A DNA stretch of 9,851 bases from Candidatus Cloacimonadota bacterium (lineage in GTDB: Bacteria; Cloacimonadota; Cloacimonadia; Cloacimonadales; TCS61), in NCBI GenBank assembly GCA_023133395.1, contig JAGLWO010000373.1, positions 1-9,851 of the forward strand, given 5' to 3'. Positions within the stretch are counted from its first letter, which is position 1, and every line of letters starts with the position of its first letter. This document shows positions 1 to 6,367 of the stretch, in pieces. A program made the position numbers and the translations under genes. The notes beneath the pieces are model-generated. The model saw nothing but the letters and a program-made list of their open reading frames with translations, did not search any database and had not been told where the DNA came from.

Positions 1-39
1 ATTTATGGCGAAGATGCTGAAGAGGTGGAAATCCGATGA
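1..39 (+). CDS. phnC: C-terminal tail of upstream gene, probably PhnC (phosphonate ABC transporter ATPase)
   Basis: Frame 1 reads IYGEDAEEVEIR and then a TGA stop at 37-39. Only the last 12 residues are in the window. The stop overlaps the phnE start in an ATGA arrangement, so the two genes are translationally coupled in one operon. PhnC-type ATP-binding subunits often end shortly after an 'IYG' tripeptide, which fits what is seen, and phnC is the usual gene before phnE. Identity is inferred from context and this short motif; another phn-operon gene, such as a second permease, cannot be excluded. Confidence 0.55.
   Translation: MYGEDAEEVEIR
21..28 (+). promoter_or_regulatory. Ribosome binding site of phnE
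   Basis: AGAGGTGG lies 7 nt before the ATG at 36, inside the end of the preceding reading frame. It supports the chosen phnE start and coupling with the upstream gene. Confidence 0.7.
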
Positions 40-1043
40 AAAAAGAAAATAAATTTAAATTAATCGTTCAAGCATTCCTGACTGATTTTTTATTCTGGAT
101 TTATATTTTTGGATGTATTTCTTTCTTGATGAACCGCTGGTTTGAAGAAGCAATTCCCGGTAAATATATTGTCATAATGGGGGTTGTTGTAGCACTCATC
201 TTTCTTGTATCTGGTATCTCTATCGGTAGAAAGGTATTTCTTCCCACTAAGAGAACCGATAAAAAATGGCATAAAACCTTCTGGGGATGGTCTATTGTTT
301 TTATTTTGTTTATAACCTTTATGGTAGGTTGGAATCTTGTAGAAGTGGACTTGTATAAGTTCTTTACGAAATTCAGGAATGCCAGTGGTATAATGAATGG
401 TATTTTTGATCCAAATTTCGATATTCTCACGATGTGTTTAAATGCCCTTGCAGAAACCATCTACCTGGCATTACTGGCAACGACCTTTGCCATTCCTTTT
501 GCCTTCATGCTCAGCTTTTTTGCTGCTCGTAACCTGATGCCCCGAACCTTCCTGGGAAATACTGTATATATGGTCATTCGAACAATTGCTACCCTTTTCC
601 GCTCGATTGAAGCTATTGTCTGGGCGATAATTTTCAGTGTGTGGGTGGGGATCGGTCCCTATGCTGGTATGCTGGCTCTCATGATACATTCGATTGCAGC
701 ACTAACTAAACTCTATTCCGAGCAGATCGAAAATATTGATCCCGGACCAGTGGAAGCGATAAAAGCAACAGGAGCAAATACGCTCCAGGTCTGGATTTTT
801 GCAGTTGTCCCTCAAATAATCTCGCCTTACCTTGCTTTTACGATTTACAGGTGGGATATCAATGTACGCATGGCAACCATTGTCGGTTTTGTTGGTGGTG
901 GTGGTATCGGTCTGCTTCTTCTACAACAACAGCAGCTTCTCCGCTGGCATAATGTTGGGGTCATCATCTGGCTTATTGCTGCTGTAGTCTGGACAATGGA
1001 TATGGTGAGTGCAAGAGTGCGTGAGAAATTACAGGGAGTGTAA
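36..1043 (+). CDS. phnE: Phosphonate ABC transporter permease PhnE
   Basis: Inner-membrane permease subunit of a phosphonate/phosphate-ester importer; it would pair with the ATPase PhnC and the binding protein PhnD. The 335 residues start with three hydrophobic segments (about 12-32, 44-63 and 84-102). A binding-protein-dependent permease core follows from about residue 130. The coupling 'EAA' loop that docks on the ATPase is clear: EAIKATGAN begins at 240 and continues to the VVPQ at 257-260. It is followed by YRWDINVR (271-278) and GFVGGGGIG (284-292), both typical of PhnE. Many PhnE proteins are about 260-290 residues; the extra length here is the N-terminal membrane region. A QQQQ run sits at 297-300. 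The gene overlaps the upstream gene by 4 bp and appears to close the operon, because a hairpin-rich spacer follows. Substrate (phosphonate, phosphite or phosphate) cannot be told from the permease alone. Confidence 0.92.
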   Translation: MKKENKFKLIVQAFLTDFLFWIYIFGCISFLMNRWFEEAIPGKYIVIMGVVVALIFLVSGISIGRKVFLPTKRTDKKWHKTFWGWSIVFILFITFMVGWNLVEVDLYKFFTKFRNASGIMNGIFDPNFDILTMCLNALAETIYLALLATTFAIPFAFMLSFFAARNLMPRTFLGNTVYMVIRTIATLFRSIEAIVWAIIFSVWVGIGPYAGMLALMIHSIAALTKLYSEQIENIDPGPVEAIKATGANTLQVWIFAVVPQIISPYLAFTIYRWDINVRMATIVGFVGGGGIGLLLLQQQQLLRWHNVGVIIWLIAAVVWTMDMVSARVREKLQGV

Positions 1044-1063
1044 CTCAAAGCTCCTGCTTTGAG
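1044..1063. repeat. Perfect 8-bp hairpin directly after the phnE stop
   Basis: CTCAAAGC (1044-1051), loop TCCT, GCTTTGAG (1056-1063). The stem begins at the first base after the TAA. No T-run follows on the plus strand; the sequence downstream is purine-rich. It is therefore not a standard intrinsic terminator, but it could protect the 3' end of the operon mRNA. Confidence 0.75.
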
Positions 1064-1109
1064 AAAGACAAAAGGAAAAAGATCAAAGACGAAAGCAAAA
1101 AGAAATTGC

Positions 1110-1134
1110 TGGTTCATTCGTCCCGATTGAACCA
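1110..1134. repeat. Hairpin of the CGTCYCG-loop family, copy 1
   Basis: TGGTTCA (1110-1116), a T/T mismatch, TCG, loop TCC, CGA, then TGAACCA (1128-1134). The apex is TCGTCCCGA. Confidence 0.7.
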
Positions 1135-1145
1135 TGTGTTTTTGC

Positions 1146-1162
1146 CAGACCGTCCCGGTCTG
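1146..1162. repeat. Hairpin of the CGTCYCG-loop family, copy 2
   Basis: CAGACCG (1146-1152), loop TCC, CGGTCTG (1156-1162), a perfect 7-bp stem. The apex is CCGTCCCGG: it shares the loop with copy 1, but the stem sequence differs on both arms. Confidence 0.75.
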
Positions 1163-1179
1163 AGACAGGATTATTATGA

Positions 1180-1196
1180 TACATCGAGACGATGTA
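1180..1196. repeat. Hairpin of the CGTCYCG-loop family, copy 3 (inverted)
   Basis: TACATCG (1180-1186), loop AGA, CGATGTA (1190-1196), a perfect 7-bp stem. The apex TCGAGACGA is the reverse complement of TCGTCTCGA, so it is the same loop type in the other orientation. Confidence 0.72.
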
Positions 1197-1209
1197 AAAA
1201 AAACGAATA

Positions 1210-1230
1210 GACTCCTCGAGACGAGAAGTC
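1210..1230. repeat. Hairpin of the CGTCYCG-loop family, copy 4 (inverted)
   Basis: GACT (1210-1213), a C/A mismatch, CTCG, loop AGA, CGAG, then AGTC (1227-1230). The apex TCGAGACGA is identical to copy 3, while the outer stem differs. Confidence 0.7.
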
Positions 1231-1292
1231 CAACGGTTTTCATTACAGTGGACAATAAAGAAAATTTTGTTCGTTTTGTTAGTTGTTAAATT

Positions 1293-1952
1293 ATGAAATA
1301 TAAAGCTGTGATTTTTGACCTGGACGGAACACTCATCGATTCGATGCTGGTTTGGATTAATGTAGATAAAGAGTATTTAACAAAAAGGAATATCCCTGTC
1401 CCGGATGACCTTTTCCAGGATGTGGAAGGCGGGAATAATTTCGTTGAAATAGCTCTATACTTTAAAAAGAAATTCAATCTACCCGATTCAATTGAAGAGA
1501 TCTGTTCTGAATGGACAGACATGGTTGCTGAACATTACAAGAAAGATGTAGAGCTAAAACCCAACGCTCTTGAACTTCTTCAATACTTACGAAAGAATAG
1601 TATAAAAATCGGTGTTGGGACTAGTAATTCAAAATATCTTACGGAAACAGTTTTAAAAGCTAATGAAGTTCTGGATTATTTTGATTCTGTAATTGCCGGT
1701 TGTGAGAAAATTAAAGGTAAGCCCTTTCCGGATATTTTCCTTGCAGTTGCAGATGAATTAGATGTGAAACCTGAAGAATGTATAGTTATAGAAGATGTAT
1801 TGGTGGGAATTGAAGCTGCTAAAAATGCAGGAATGACCGTCTATGCAATTTACGATGAACATGCTGCTCATGAAACTGAACAGATCAAACAGATTGCTGA
1901 TTTTTATGCAGAGGATTTTGGGGAGATATTGGAGAAGTTGATAAACAATTAA
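1293..1952 (+). CDS. HAD-superfamily hydrolase (phosphatase or phosphomutase-like)
   Basis: A 219-residue cytosolic haloacid-dehalogenase-type enzyme, subfamily IA, most likely a small-molecule phosphatase. All four HAD motifs are visible: DLDGT with nucleophile Asp9 and acid/base Asp11; TSN at 110-112; Lys143 within KGKPFPDIF; and Glu167-Asp168 in IEDVLVGIEAA. The more common residue after the last acidic pair is Ser or Ala; here it is Val169. The helical cap lies between about residues 16 and 85. The overall pattern (DSMLVWINVDKEYL...RNIPVPDDL) resembles beta-phosphoglucomutase-like phosphatases of anaerobes, but the substrate cannot be read from sequence. No Shine-Dalgarno is evident before the ATG. 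The gene is separated from phnE by 249 bp of hairpins, so joint transcription is uncertain. It converges on the large minus-strand gene downstream. Confidence 0.9.
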   Translation: MKYKAVIFDLDGTLIDSMLVWINVDKEYLTKRNIPVPDDLFQDVEGGNNFVEIALYFKKKFNLPDSIEEICSEWTDMVAEHYKKDVELKPNALELLQYLRKNSIKIGVGTSNSKYLTETVLKANEVLDYFDSVIAGCEKIKGKPFPDIFLAVADELDVKPEECIVIEDVLVGIEAAKNAGMTVYAIYDEHAAHETEQIKQIADFYAEDFGEILEKLINN

Positions 1953-1959
1953 CGGTTCT

Positions 1960-1996
1960 GTGTGCCACGAACGGAGCTTGAGGAGTTTGTGTACAC
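1960..1996. repeat. Imperfect 12-bp hairpin between convergent genes
   Basis: GTGTGC, bulged C, ACGAAC (1960-1972) pairs with GTTTGTGTACAC (1985-1996), including two G-T pairs; the loop is GGAGCTTGAGGA. It sits 8 bp after the HAD stop and about 50 bp beyond the stop of the convergent large gene. No T-run adjoins it on either strand, so a role as a bidirectional terminator is possible but not shown. The loop, read on the minus strand, contains CTCAAGCTCC, close to the CTCAAAGCTCC in the first hairpin after phnE. Confidence 0.5.
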
Positions 1997-2046
1997 ATTG
2001 TTATATGCTTCATTCATTATCTATGAATATTTTATTTTGTTGAATA

Positions 2047-5000
2047 TTAATTATTTTTTGAATAAATAGCTCTTAACAAGTCAAAACCATTCCTACCGTA
2101 AAAATTACATATTTCATTAGCTTTATCTTTTTGTTTCTGATCATATAGAGATTGAATAGTCACCTTTATGTTTTTCTGATCGTAAACTGGGAATATTTTT
2201 TCATTAAGCATAAACAAATAAATATCAGCTACTTTATCAGGGGTAATCGATGCATGTTTAACAAGATATTCAACAAAAAAAGAAGTGTTATAATTTACTT
2301 TGATATATTTTACAGATAAAAGTATCCATTTTAATATTTCATCATCTATCTTATCAATAAATACTAACCATTTTGAGAGATCAGATATTACTTCTTTATA
2401 CTCTTTTTTGTCTTCAATGTTTGATAGAAGATTGAATAATGCTCTCCACATTTCTATCACTTTTGTTTTTAAACTATCTGATTGATTTTCATGAGATATC
2501 CAAAAGAAATTAACAATTTCTAAAAGGTGAATTATATTATGTTGATTCAGTAATTTTGATATTAAGCTGTTAGGATCATCAATATCCTCCCAACCTTCAA
2601 TATATCCAATACAAATATGTGGAACTAGAGCTTTATTTATTTCTTTATCTGTAAATTCAAAATTTATTGCTTTTTCATAATGATGATTGTCTCTTAAAAG
2701 AAAATAAAGATCATTGTAGATGCTTGAAGAATAAAAAAGATAACCTGTAAATGATGCTTCCCAATATTCATCAGAATCAATAGGAAAAATGAAATTAATG
2801 TTATCAATTACCCATTTTTTATCAAGATATAAAAGATTTGGTAAATATTTACTAAGTGTAACATAGAATTCAATTGAAGGTTTGATTTCTTTATGTAGAC
2901 GTTTATCAAATTCTCTTTTTATAGCCGGTATCCATCTATCTTTAGTTTTTTCTGATAGTCTAGCAGACCTGAGTGAGTAGTTTATCATAGCAGAAAGGAT
3001 TCTTCCTTTTGATGAATTTAGCACAGACGTGACAAGATTATGTGAAAAAAACATATCATAATCCGTATGATTAATAAGCTTAAATAAAATTGATTCTGCA
3101 ATAGGTAAAAGTTTAGGATCAAAAGCATGATCGTCATTTTTTGTTCCGTCTTCAATCAAGTCAGCTATTTGGGATATTATCCATTTACGGTAATCATTTA
3201 TTGTTTCTTCGTATTTTTCAGACCAAAACTTTTCTGTATCAATTATTTGAATAATGAAATTTAAAAGATTATTCCATAAAAAATCATTTTGCTTGCGCCA
3301 TGCTTCAACAAATCCTCGTAATATTGAATATTGATATACACGTTGTACATTAAGAAAACGTTTTAAATCTTCAGAGAATTTTTTAGGGTTTTCAGAAATA
3401 CAATTTCGTAAAACATCAGATAGTCCATCAATTGATGGTTTACCCCAACCACTTTCTTCTTTAAAATTAGTTAAATAATCTGCAATCTCCTGAATTGGCA
3501 TTGCAAGTAATTGATTCTGACTAATTGGACTTATTGATCCGATCATAGATGAAGACCATGTAACGAAGCCTGGATGTTCAACTTTCTTAGGATCAATTTT
3601 ATTATATTTATCATAGGCTGAAAGAATTAATTGATTTTTAGAAGGTAATAGAGATGTTATCCATGCCTTTTTTCTATAAGCTAATATTTTATTGCTCATA
3701 TCTTTATAACTTTCTGAGATAAAGTATTCTTTTGATTCTATCCATTCTAATATTTGTTCAATTTGTCTGTCGGTGAATTTTGTACAATTATTGTTAAATA
3801 ACTCATAAACTTCATGTACAATTAAATAATTTTCTAATGGGTTTTTCTTCCATTCCCAAAATAAATCCATCAGTGAATCATAATGAAAACTTATAATGTG
3901 CAAAGAGATTCTTTGAAAAATTGAGTGATCATCTACCAACATTTTTTTTACAATTTCTTTAATGTTATTTGGGTTTGCAAGTTCAAACATATCTCTAACA
4001 AAATGTACTAACTGGCATTCATATCTGTCAGGAAATCTTTTTTGTGGATGATCTTCAATTGTTGGAATCCAAATAGTATTAAATTGTGAATTATCAATTT
4101 GAATAATTTCATGAATTATACTAATTGCAATTTGACCTGCTTCAATACCACACAATTTTGCGATACTAATCTTATTTTCTTTGATTGCTTTTTCAAGCCA
4201 ATATTTTTCCATTATTGAAGTGAATTCATCCGATGTACCTTTTTCAGGTTCATTGTAATCTAAAATAATATTTAACAACCTTAGAATTAATTCAGTCGAT
4301 GAATTAGAAATCAATTTAGGCAATACAGTTTCAACTATTTCTGATTCAATCAAAGTCATTTGCCATCTACTACAAATCATTAGTTCAATATAATCAATAT
4401 GTTTTTCAGATATCTTATCGATTGGTAATAAAAATAGAATTTTTACCAAAAACCAATCAGTTCTTGAATTATCTATTCTATTGCCATGTTCATCACGGTA
4501 ATCTACAATATTCTCAATAATTTTCATTAGAAGATTTGAATAAACTTCTGATGGATTTTCCTGATTGATAGTCGCAACATTTTCTAAATAAGTTAATATT
4601 GGCCAATGTGGAATTGAAAAGAAACCTTTATTGTCAGGATCTTCGATTGGAAGTGGATTCTTTTCAGGATTAAAGAATCCTGCTTCATATAAAGGACTTA
4701 ACCATTTAGGTGATTTAAGATTACTGAAAAAATAAGAATATCTAGATTCTATTTTAAATAAATTAGGTAAAGTAGCTATTACTTCTTTAGTAGGTGTTTC
4801 GTATTTTATTATTCGATCTATACGATCCAATAAATTATAATAGCTACCGAGTAAATTACGTAGAATGTCTTCAAATTCTTTCCATAAAGGCAAAAAAATA
4901 TCCTCATGTCGTGGTTCTTTCATTGCTCCATGTTGGTGAGCAAATTTATGAAATTTCTTTGCTACGTTAAACCATCTTTTTACAAGATGATTATCTTCAT

Positions 5001-5340
5001 CTAAACCTAGTGATAAAGCAATTGCTGACAAATGACTAAATTTGTTTTCTGTATTTTCCTTCTTTTTCTCATTTATCATATCTCGATGAGCAAGAATACT
5101 TTTTAAACCACTCTCTATTTCTCTGGCAATATGCGCAAGTATATACGATTTTGTTATTAGATTTTTACTGTTGAGAATGAATATACTATCTAAATAGAAT
5201 GAAGATATTTCAGGTCCTATTGCTTTTAATCCTTGATATATTTCTAATTGTTTGCTTTCCAATTTTGGACTTCCATCCTGTTTGATTGATAATGAAATAT
5301 CTTGTCCATTAATTGATTTTATCAAAGTCTTATCCTTCAT
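2047..5340 (-). CDS. Large alpha-helical protein of unknown function (1097 aa), candidate defence/sensor protein
   Basis: I do not recognise a named family with certainty. The protein looks almost entirely alpha-helical, with no signal peptide or membrane segment. I see no Walker A motif and no obvious nuclease signature. Residues about 60-180 form a helical domain with AREIESGLKSIL near 72-83, then FHKFAHQHG (130-138), Arg144 and LWKEFEDILRNLL, loosely HEPN-like in feel but without an R-x4-6-H motif. Residues 208-250 (SPKWLSPLYEAGFF, then IPHWPILTYLENVA) and 591-660 (GSISPIS, then KPSIDGLSDVL and NPKKF) match patterns I associate with long helical-repeat regions of bacterial defence-like proteins; this is from memory and unverified. 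The rest reads as irregular HEAT/TPR-like helices. The start is supported by GGGG 4 nt upstream. It is a single-gene unit, AT-richer than phnE, and its 5' side carries the same long repeat as the MNT/HEPN operon. Horizontal acquisition is likely. Confidence 0.85.
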   Translation of the reverse strand: MKDKTLIKSINGQDISLSIKQDGSPKLESKQLEIYQGLKAIGPEISSFYLDSIFILNSKNLITKSYILAHIAREIESGLKSILAHRDMINEKKKENTENKFSHLSAIALSLGLDEDNHLVKRWFNVAKKFHKFAHQHGAMKEPRHEDIFLPLWKEFEDILRNLLGSYYNLLDRIDRIIKYETPTKEVIATLPNLFKIESRYSYFFSNLKSPKWLSPLYEAGFFNPEKNPLPIEDPDNKGFFSIPHWPILTYLENVATINQENPSEVYSNLLMKIIENIVDYRDEHGNRIDNSRTDWFLVKILFLLPIDKISEKHIDYIELMICSRWQMTLIESEIVETVLPKLISNSSTELILRLLNIILDYNEPEKGTSDEFTSIMEKYWLEKAIKENKISIAKLCGIEAGQIAISIIHEIIQIDNSQFNTIWIPTIEDHPQKRFPDRYECQLVHFVRDMFELANPNNIKEIVKKMLVDDHSIFQRISLHIISFHYDSLMDLFWEWKKNPLENYLIVHEVYELFNNNCTKFTDRQIEQILEWIESKEYFISESYKDMSNKILAYRKKAWITSLLPSKNQLILSAYDKYNKIDPKKVEHPGFVTWSSSMIGSISPISQNQLLAMPIQEIADYLTNFKEESGWGKPSIDGLSDVLRNCISENPKKFSEDLKRFLNVQRVYQYSILRGFVEAWRKQNDFLWNNLLNFIIQIIDTEKFWSEKYEETINDYRKWIISQIADLIEDGTKNDDHAFDPKLLPIAESILFKLINHTDYDMFFSHNLVTSVLNSSKGRILSAMINYSLRSARLSEKTKDRWIPAIKREFDKRLHKEIKPSIEFYVTLSKYLPNLLYLDKKWVIDNINFIFPIDSDEYWEASFTGYLFYSSSIYNDLYFLLRDNHHYEKAINFEFTDKEINKALVPHICIGYIEGWEDIDDPNSLISKLLNQHNIIHLLEIVNFFWISHENQSDSLKTKVIEMWRALFNLLSNIEDKKEYKEVISDLSKWLVFIDKIDDEILKWILLSVKYIKVNYNTSFFVEYLVKHASITPDKVADIYLFMLNEKIFPVYDQKNIKVTIQSLYDQKQKDKANEICNFYGRNGFDLLRAIYSKNN

Positions 5341-5344
5341 TAAA

Positions 5345-5348
5345 CCCC
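5345..5348 (-). promoter_or_regulatory. Short G-rich ribosome binding site of the 1097-aa gene
   Basis: Read on the minus strand, GGGG is followed by TTTA and then the ATG at 5340. The spacing is short (4 nt). An ATG 10 nt further upstream is out of frame, so this start is preferred. Confidence 0.4.
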
Positions 5349-5462
5349 ATTTTTACAATAATAAATCATAAAATCCAATTGCATATAACATATTAAGCAG
5401 TTCAACCAACTCATAGTTACACCATCAACCCCACAATAATTCAAATTATCCGTCCGTCTAAT

Positions 5463-5534
5463 TTCACTTCCAAGTTTTTACGTTGTCGAGGATGGGATAA
5501 GTTTGATATATGTCAAAGTAAAAAATTAAGTGAA
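5463..5534. repeat. Nested inverted repeats within long repeat copy A
   Basis: Outer arms TTCACTT (5463-5469) and AAGTGAA (5528-5534) enclose inner arms TTTGA (5502-5506) and TCAAA (5513-5517). Both pairs are preserved in copy B although the bases between them have diverged. This suggests a folded nucleic-acid element, or a recombinase- or regulator-binding site. Confidence 0.4.
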
Positions 5535-5610
5535 GCTGGACTTGTACAAAAATTCTCGATTCACACTCTTTTCAATCGTTGCAAATCAAGTCTTTCAACG
5601 GCATCTTATG

Positions 5611-5633
5611 GTCTCTCTTTGCTAAAGAGAGAC
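5611..5633. repeat. Polypyrimidine hairpin, 10-bp stem (repeat copy A)
   Basis: GTCTCTCTTT (5611-5620), loop GCT, AAAGAGAGAC (5624-5633). Perfect stem. The identical hairpin is at 7412-7434 in copy B. Confidence 0.85.
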
Positions 5634-5654
5634 AAGCAGAGAGTTCTCGTTCAA

Positions 5655-5740
5655 TCTGAACCCTTTGCAGTTTCCCTTTAATCAAAGGGAAAACGTAGAA
5701 AAGCAGGAAGATTTTTTATTACTCTCAGCGGTTTCTCATG
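5655..5740. repeat. 86-bp module, copy 1
   Basis: Runs from TCTGAACCCTTT to TCATG and contains the hairpin TTTCCCTTT (5671-5679), loop AATC, AAAGGGAAA (5684-5692). It aligns with 5949-6034 and 7456-7541; all three are exactly 86 bp. The four-base loop differs from the GATT of the other copies while the stem is unchanged. Confidence 0.88.
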
Positions 5741-5775
5741 TTCCCTCTTTCCGAAAGAAGTGAGAAGAGAGGGAA
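5741..5775. repeat. Modified polypyrimidine hairpin
   Basis: TTCCCTCT (5741-5748) pairs with AGAGGGAA (5768-5775), and an inner CTTTC/GAAAG stem (5747-5757) competes with it. It occupies the slot that holds the TTCTCC-type hairpin after the other two 86-bp modules, but has a different stem and extra bases in the right arm. Confidence 0.6.
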
Positions 5776-5814
5776 AAGCAAGGGTGAGTTAATTTCTTCC
5801 AACAGCATCTCATG

Positions 5815-5851
5815 TTCTCCTTTTGCTGAAAGGAGAAAGCAGAGGATTCTT
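5815..5851. repeat. TTCTCC-type hairpin with GCAGAGGATTCTT tail, copy 1
   Basis: TTCTCCTTT (5815-5823), five-base loop, AAAGGAGAA (5829-5837), followed by the conserved tail GCAGAGGATTCTT. It is preceded by AACAGCATCTCATG (5801-5814), which matches the end of the 86-bp module. Other copies are at 6036-6174 (interrupted) and 7542-7578. Confidence 0.82.
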
Positions 5852-5886
5852 GACACTGTTCCTGAACTCCATTCCCGCTTCGCTCC

Positions 5887-5937
5887 AATGAAGTCCAGTC
5901 TATCCAGCTATATCCGGAAAGTAGAACATTGAAGAGG
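5887..5937. repeat. 51-bp module, copy 1
   Basis: AATGAAGTCCAG...TATCC...GGAAAGTA...TTGAAGAGG aligns with 6183-6232 with few changes. With the neighbouring hairpin it shows that a larger unit was duplicated in tandem here. Confidence 0.8.
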
Positions 5938-5948
5938 TTTCAAATAAA

Positions 5949-6034
5949 TCTGAACCCTTTTCAATTTCCCTTTGATTAAAGGGAAAACGTAGAAAAGCAA
6001 GAAGATTTTTTATTACTCTCAACGGCATCTCATG
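5949..6034. repeat. 86-bp module, copy 2
   Basis: TCTGAACCCTTT to CTCATG, with hairpin TTTCCCTTT (5965-5973), loop GATT, AAAGGGAAA (5978-5986). Same length as the copies at 5655 and 7456. It is not preceded by the 5' half of the long repeat, so this module moves or duplicates independently of it. Confidence 0.88.
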
Positions 6035-6035
6035 T

Positions 6036-6174
6036 TCTCCTTTTGTTGAAAGGAGACAGCCTGTCAGGGCGTAGCCTCCTCCCTCCGTAGCTGTGCTATT
6101 TATCCTTCGCAGTAGAACCGCCACGGAGAACGGGCTGCGGAGGACGGGTTGGCGAAGACTGGCAGAGGATTCTT
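6036..6174. repeat. TTCTCC-type hairpin, copy 2, interrupted by GC-rich insertion
   Basis: TCTCCTTT (6036-6043) and AAAGGAGA (6049-6056) form the stem. The tail CAGAGGATTCTT resumes at 6163-6174. Against copies 1 and 3, about 103 bp (6060-6162) are inserted between stem and tail. Confidence 0.78.
6060..6162. mobile_element. GC-rich palindromic insertion, MITE/REP-like (about 103 bp)
   Basis: The sequence is far GC-richer than its surroundings. Its ends CCTGTC and GACTGG are imperfect inverted repeats (5 of 6). Inside, CCTCCGTAGC (6082-6091) can pair with GCTGCGGAGG (6134-6143) through one G-T pair. Comparison with the uninterrupted sister modules defines both edges. There is no coding capacity; the minus-strand frame through it is spurious. 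It could be a small non-autonomous or repetitive palindromic element; no transposase is in the window. Confidence 0.5.
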
Positions 6175-6182
6175 TTACTTTT

Positions 6183-6232
6183 AATGAAGTCCAGTTTATC
6201 CACCATATCTGGAAAGTAAAACCTTGAAAAGG
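6183..6232. repeat. 51-bp module, copy 2
   Basis: Aligns with 5887-5937 (AATGAAGTCCAG at the start, GAAAAGG at the end) with a one-base length difference. Marks the right edge of the tandemly duplicated unit. Confidence 0.8.
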
Positions 6233-6367
6233 ATTATGGGGAAGAGACCTGCTTCTAACCCAGTTCAAGGTTAGATTATTTCTGCAGCGCTGTTTCCATG
6301 TTTTCTTTCAATGTTGGCATGGATGTGTTGTTAAGTACAATCCTTTAATGTCGTTGACGTTTTGTAT

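Larger units (their letters stand above)
1044..1292. other. Non-coding spacer with purine-rich tract and five hairpins
   Basis: This spacer separates phnE from the HAD gene. Immediately after the phnE stop is a hairpin, then a strongly purine-rich stretch (about 1061-1106), then four more hairpins up to 1230. An AT-rich leader without an obvious Shine-Dalgarno runs to the HAD start. I see no convincing coding potential on either strand. The minus-strand open frame that crosses it (845-1255) is antisense to phnE and the hairpins. Confidence 0.7.
5422..5740. repeat. Long direct repeat, copy A (about 319 bp)
   Basis: Starts at CCATCAACCCC and runs through CTCATG at 5740. It aligns with 7225-7541 over its whole length with scattered substitutions and a net 2-bp difference. 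The 3' half (from about 5545) is nearly identical, and the 5' half is more diverged. It contains a small ATAATT/AATTAT palindrome (5436-5449), nested inverted repeats (5463-5534) and two strong hairpins (5611-5633, 5671-5692). It lies 81 bp upstream of the start of the 1097-aa gene. Confidence 0.9.
5341..6367. other. Gene-free repeat region between the 1097-aa gene and the MNT/HEPN operon
   Basis: About 1 kb without a credible gene. From left to right: an AT-rich leader of the large gene (5341-5421); long repeat copy A (5422-5740); a modified hairpin (5741-5775); a repeat module with a polypyrimidine hairpin (5801-5851); a 51-bp module (5887-5937); a third 86-bp module (5949-6034); a hairpin split from its tail by a GC-rich insertion (6035-6174); a second 51-bp module (6183-6232); and about 135 bp downstream of the HEPN gene where I see nothing beyond a small CAGCGCTG palindrome at 6285. 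Open frames at 5738-5932 (+) and 5900-6268 (-) run through repeats and are not genes. Confidence 0.75.

Noticed and set aside
1044..1063. Intrinsic terminator of the phn operon
   Set aside because: The stem is good, but it is followed by a purine-rich stretch and not by a T-run, so a standard intrinsic terminator is not supported on the plus strand.
845..1255. Minus-strand open frame of 136 codons overlapping phnE
   Set aside because: Antisense to the phnE coding sequence and to the hairpin spacer; the Cys/Ser/Arg-rich composition is that of a shadow frame.
2300..2485. Plus-strand open frame of 61 codons inside the large gene
   Set aside because: Fully antisense to the 1097-residue reading frame, without a ribosome binding site or recognisable domain.
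5738..5932. Plus-strand open frame of 64 codons
   Set aside because: It lies entirely within hairpins and modules that recur elsewhere without keeping this frame.
5900..6268. Minus-strand open frame of 122 codons through the repeat region
   Set aside because: It runs across the 86-bp module, a hairpin and the GC-rich insertion, has low-complexity basic composition, no ribosome binding site and no domain. Frames like this arise from repeats.
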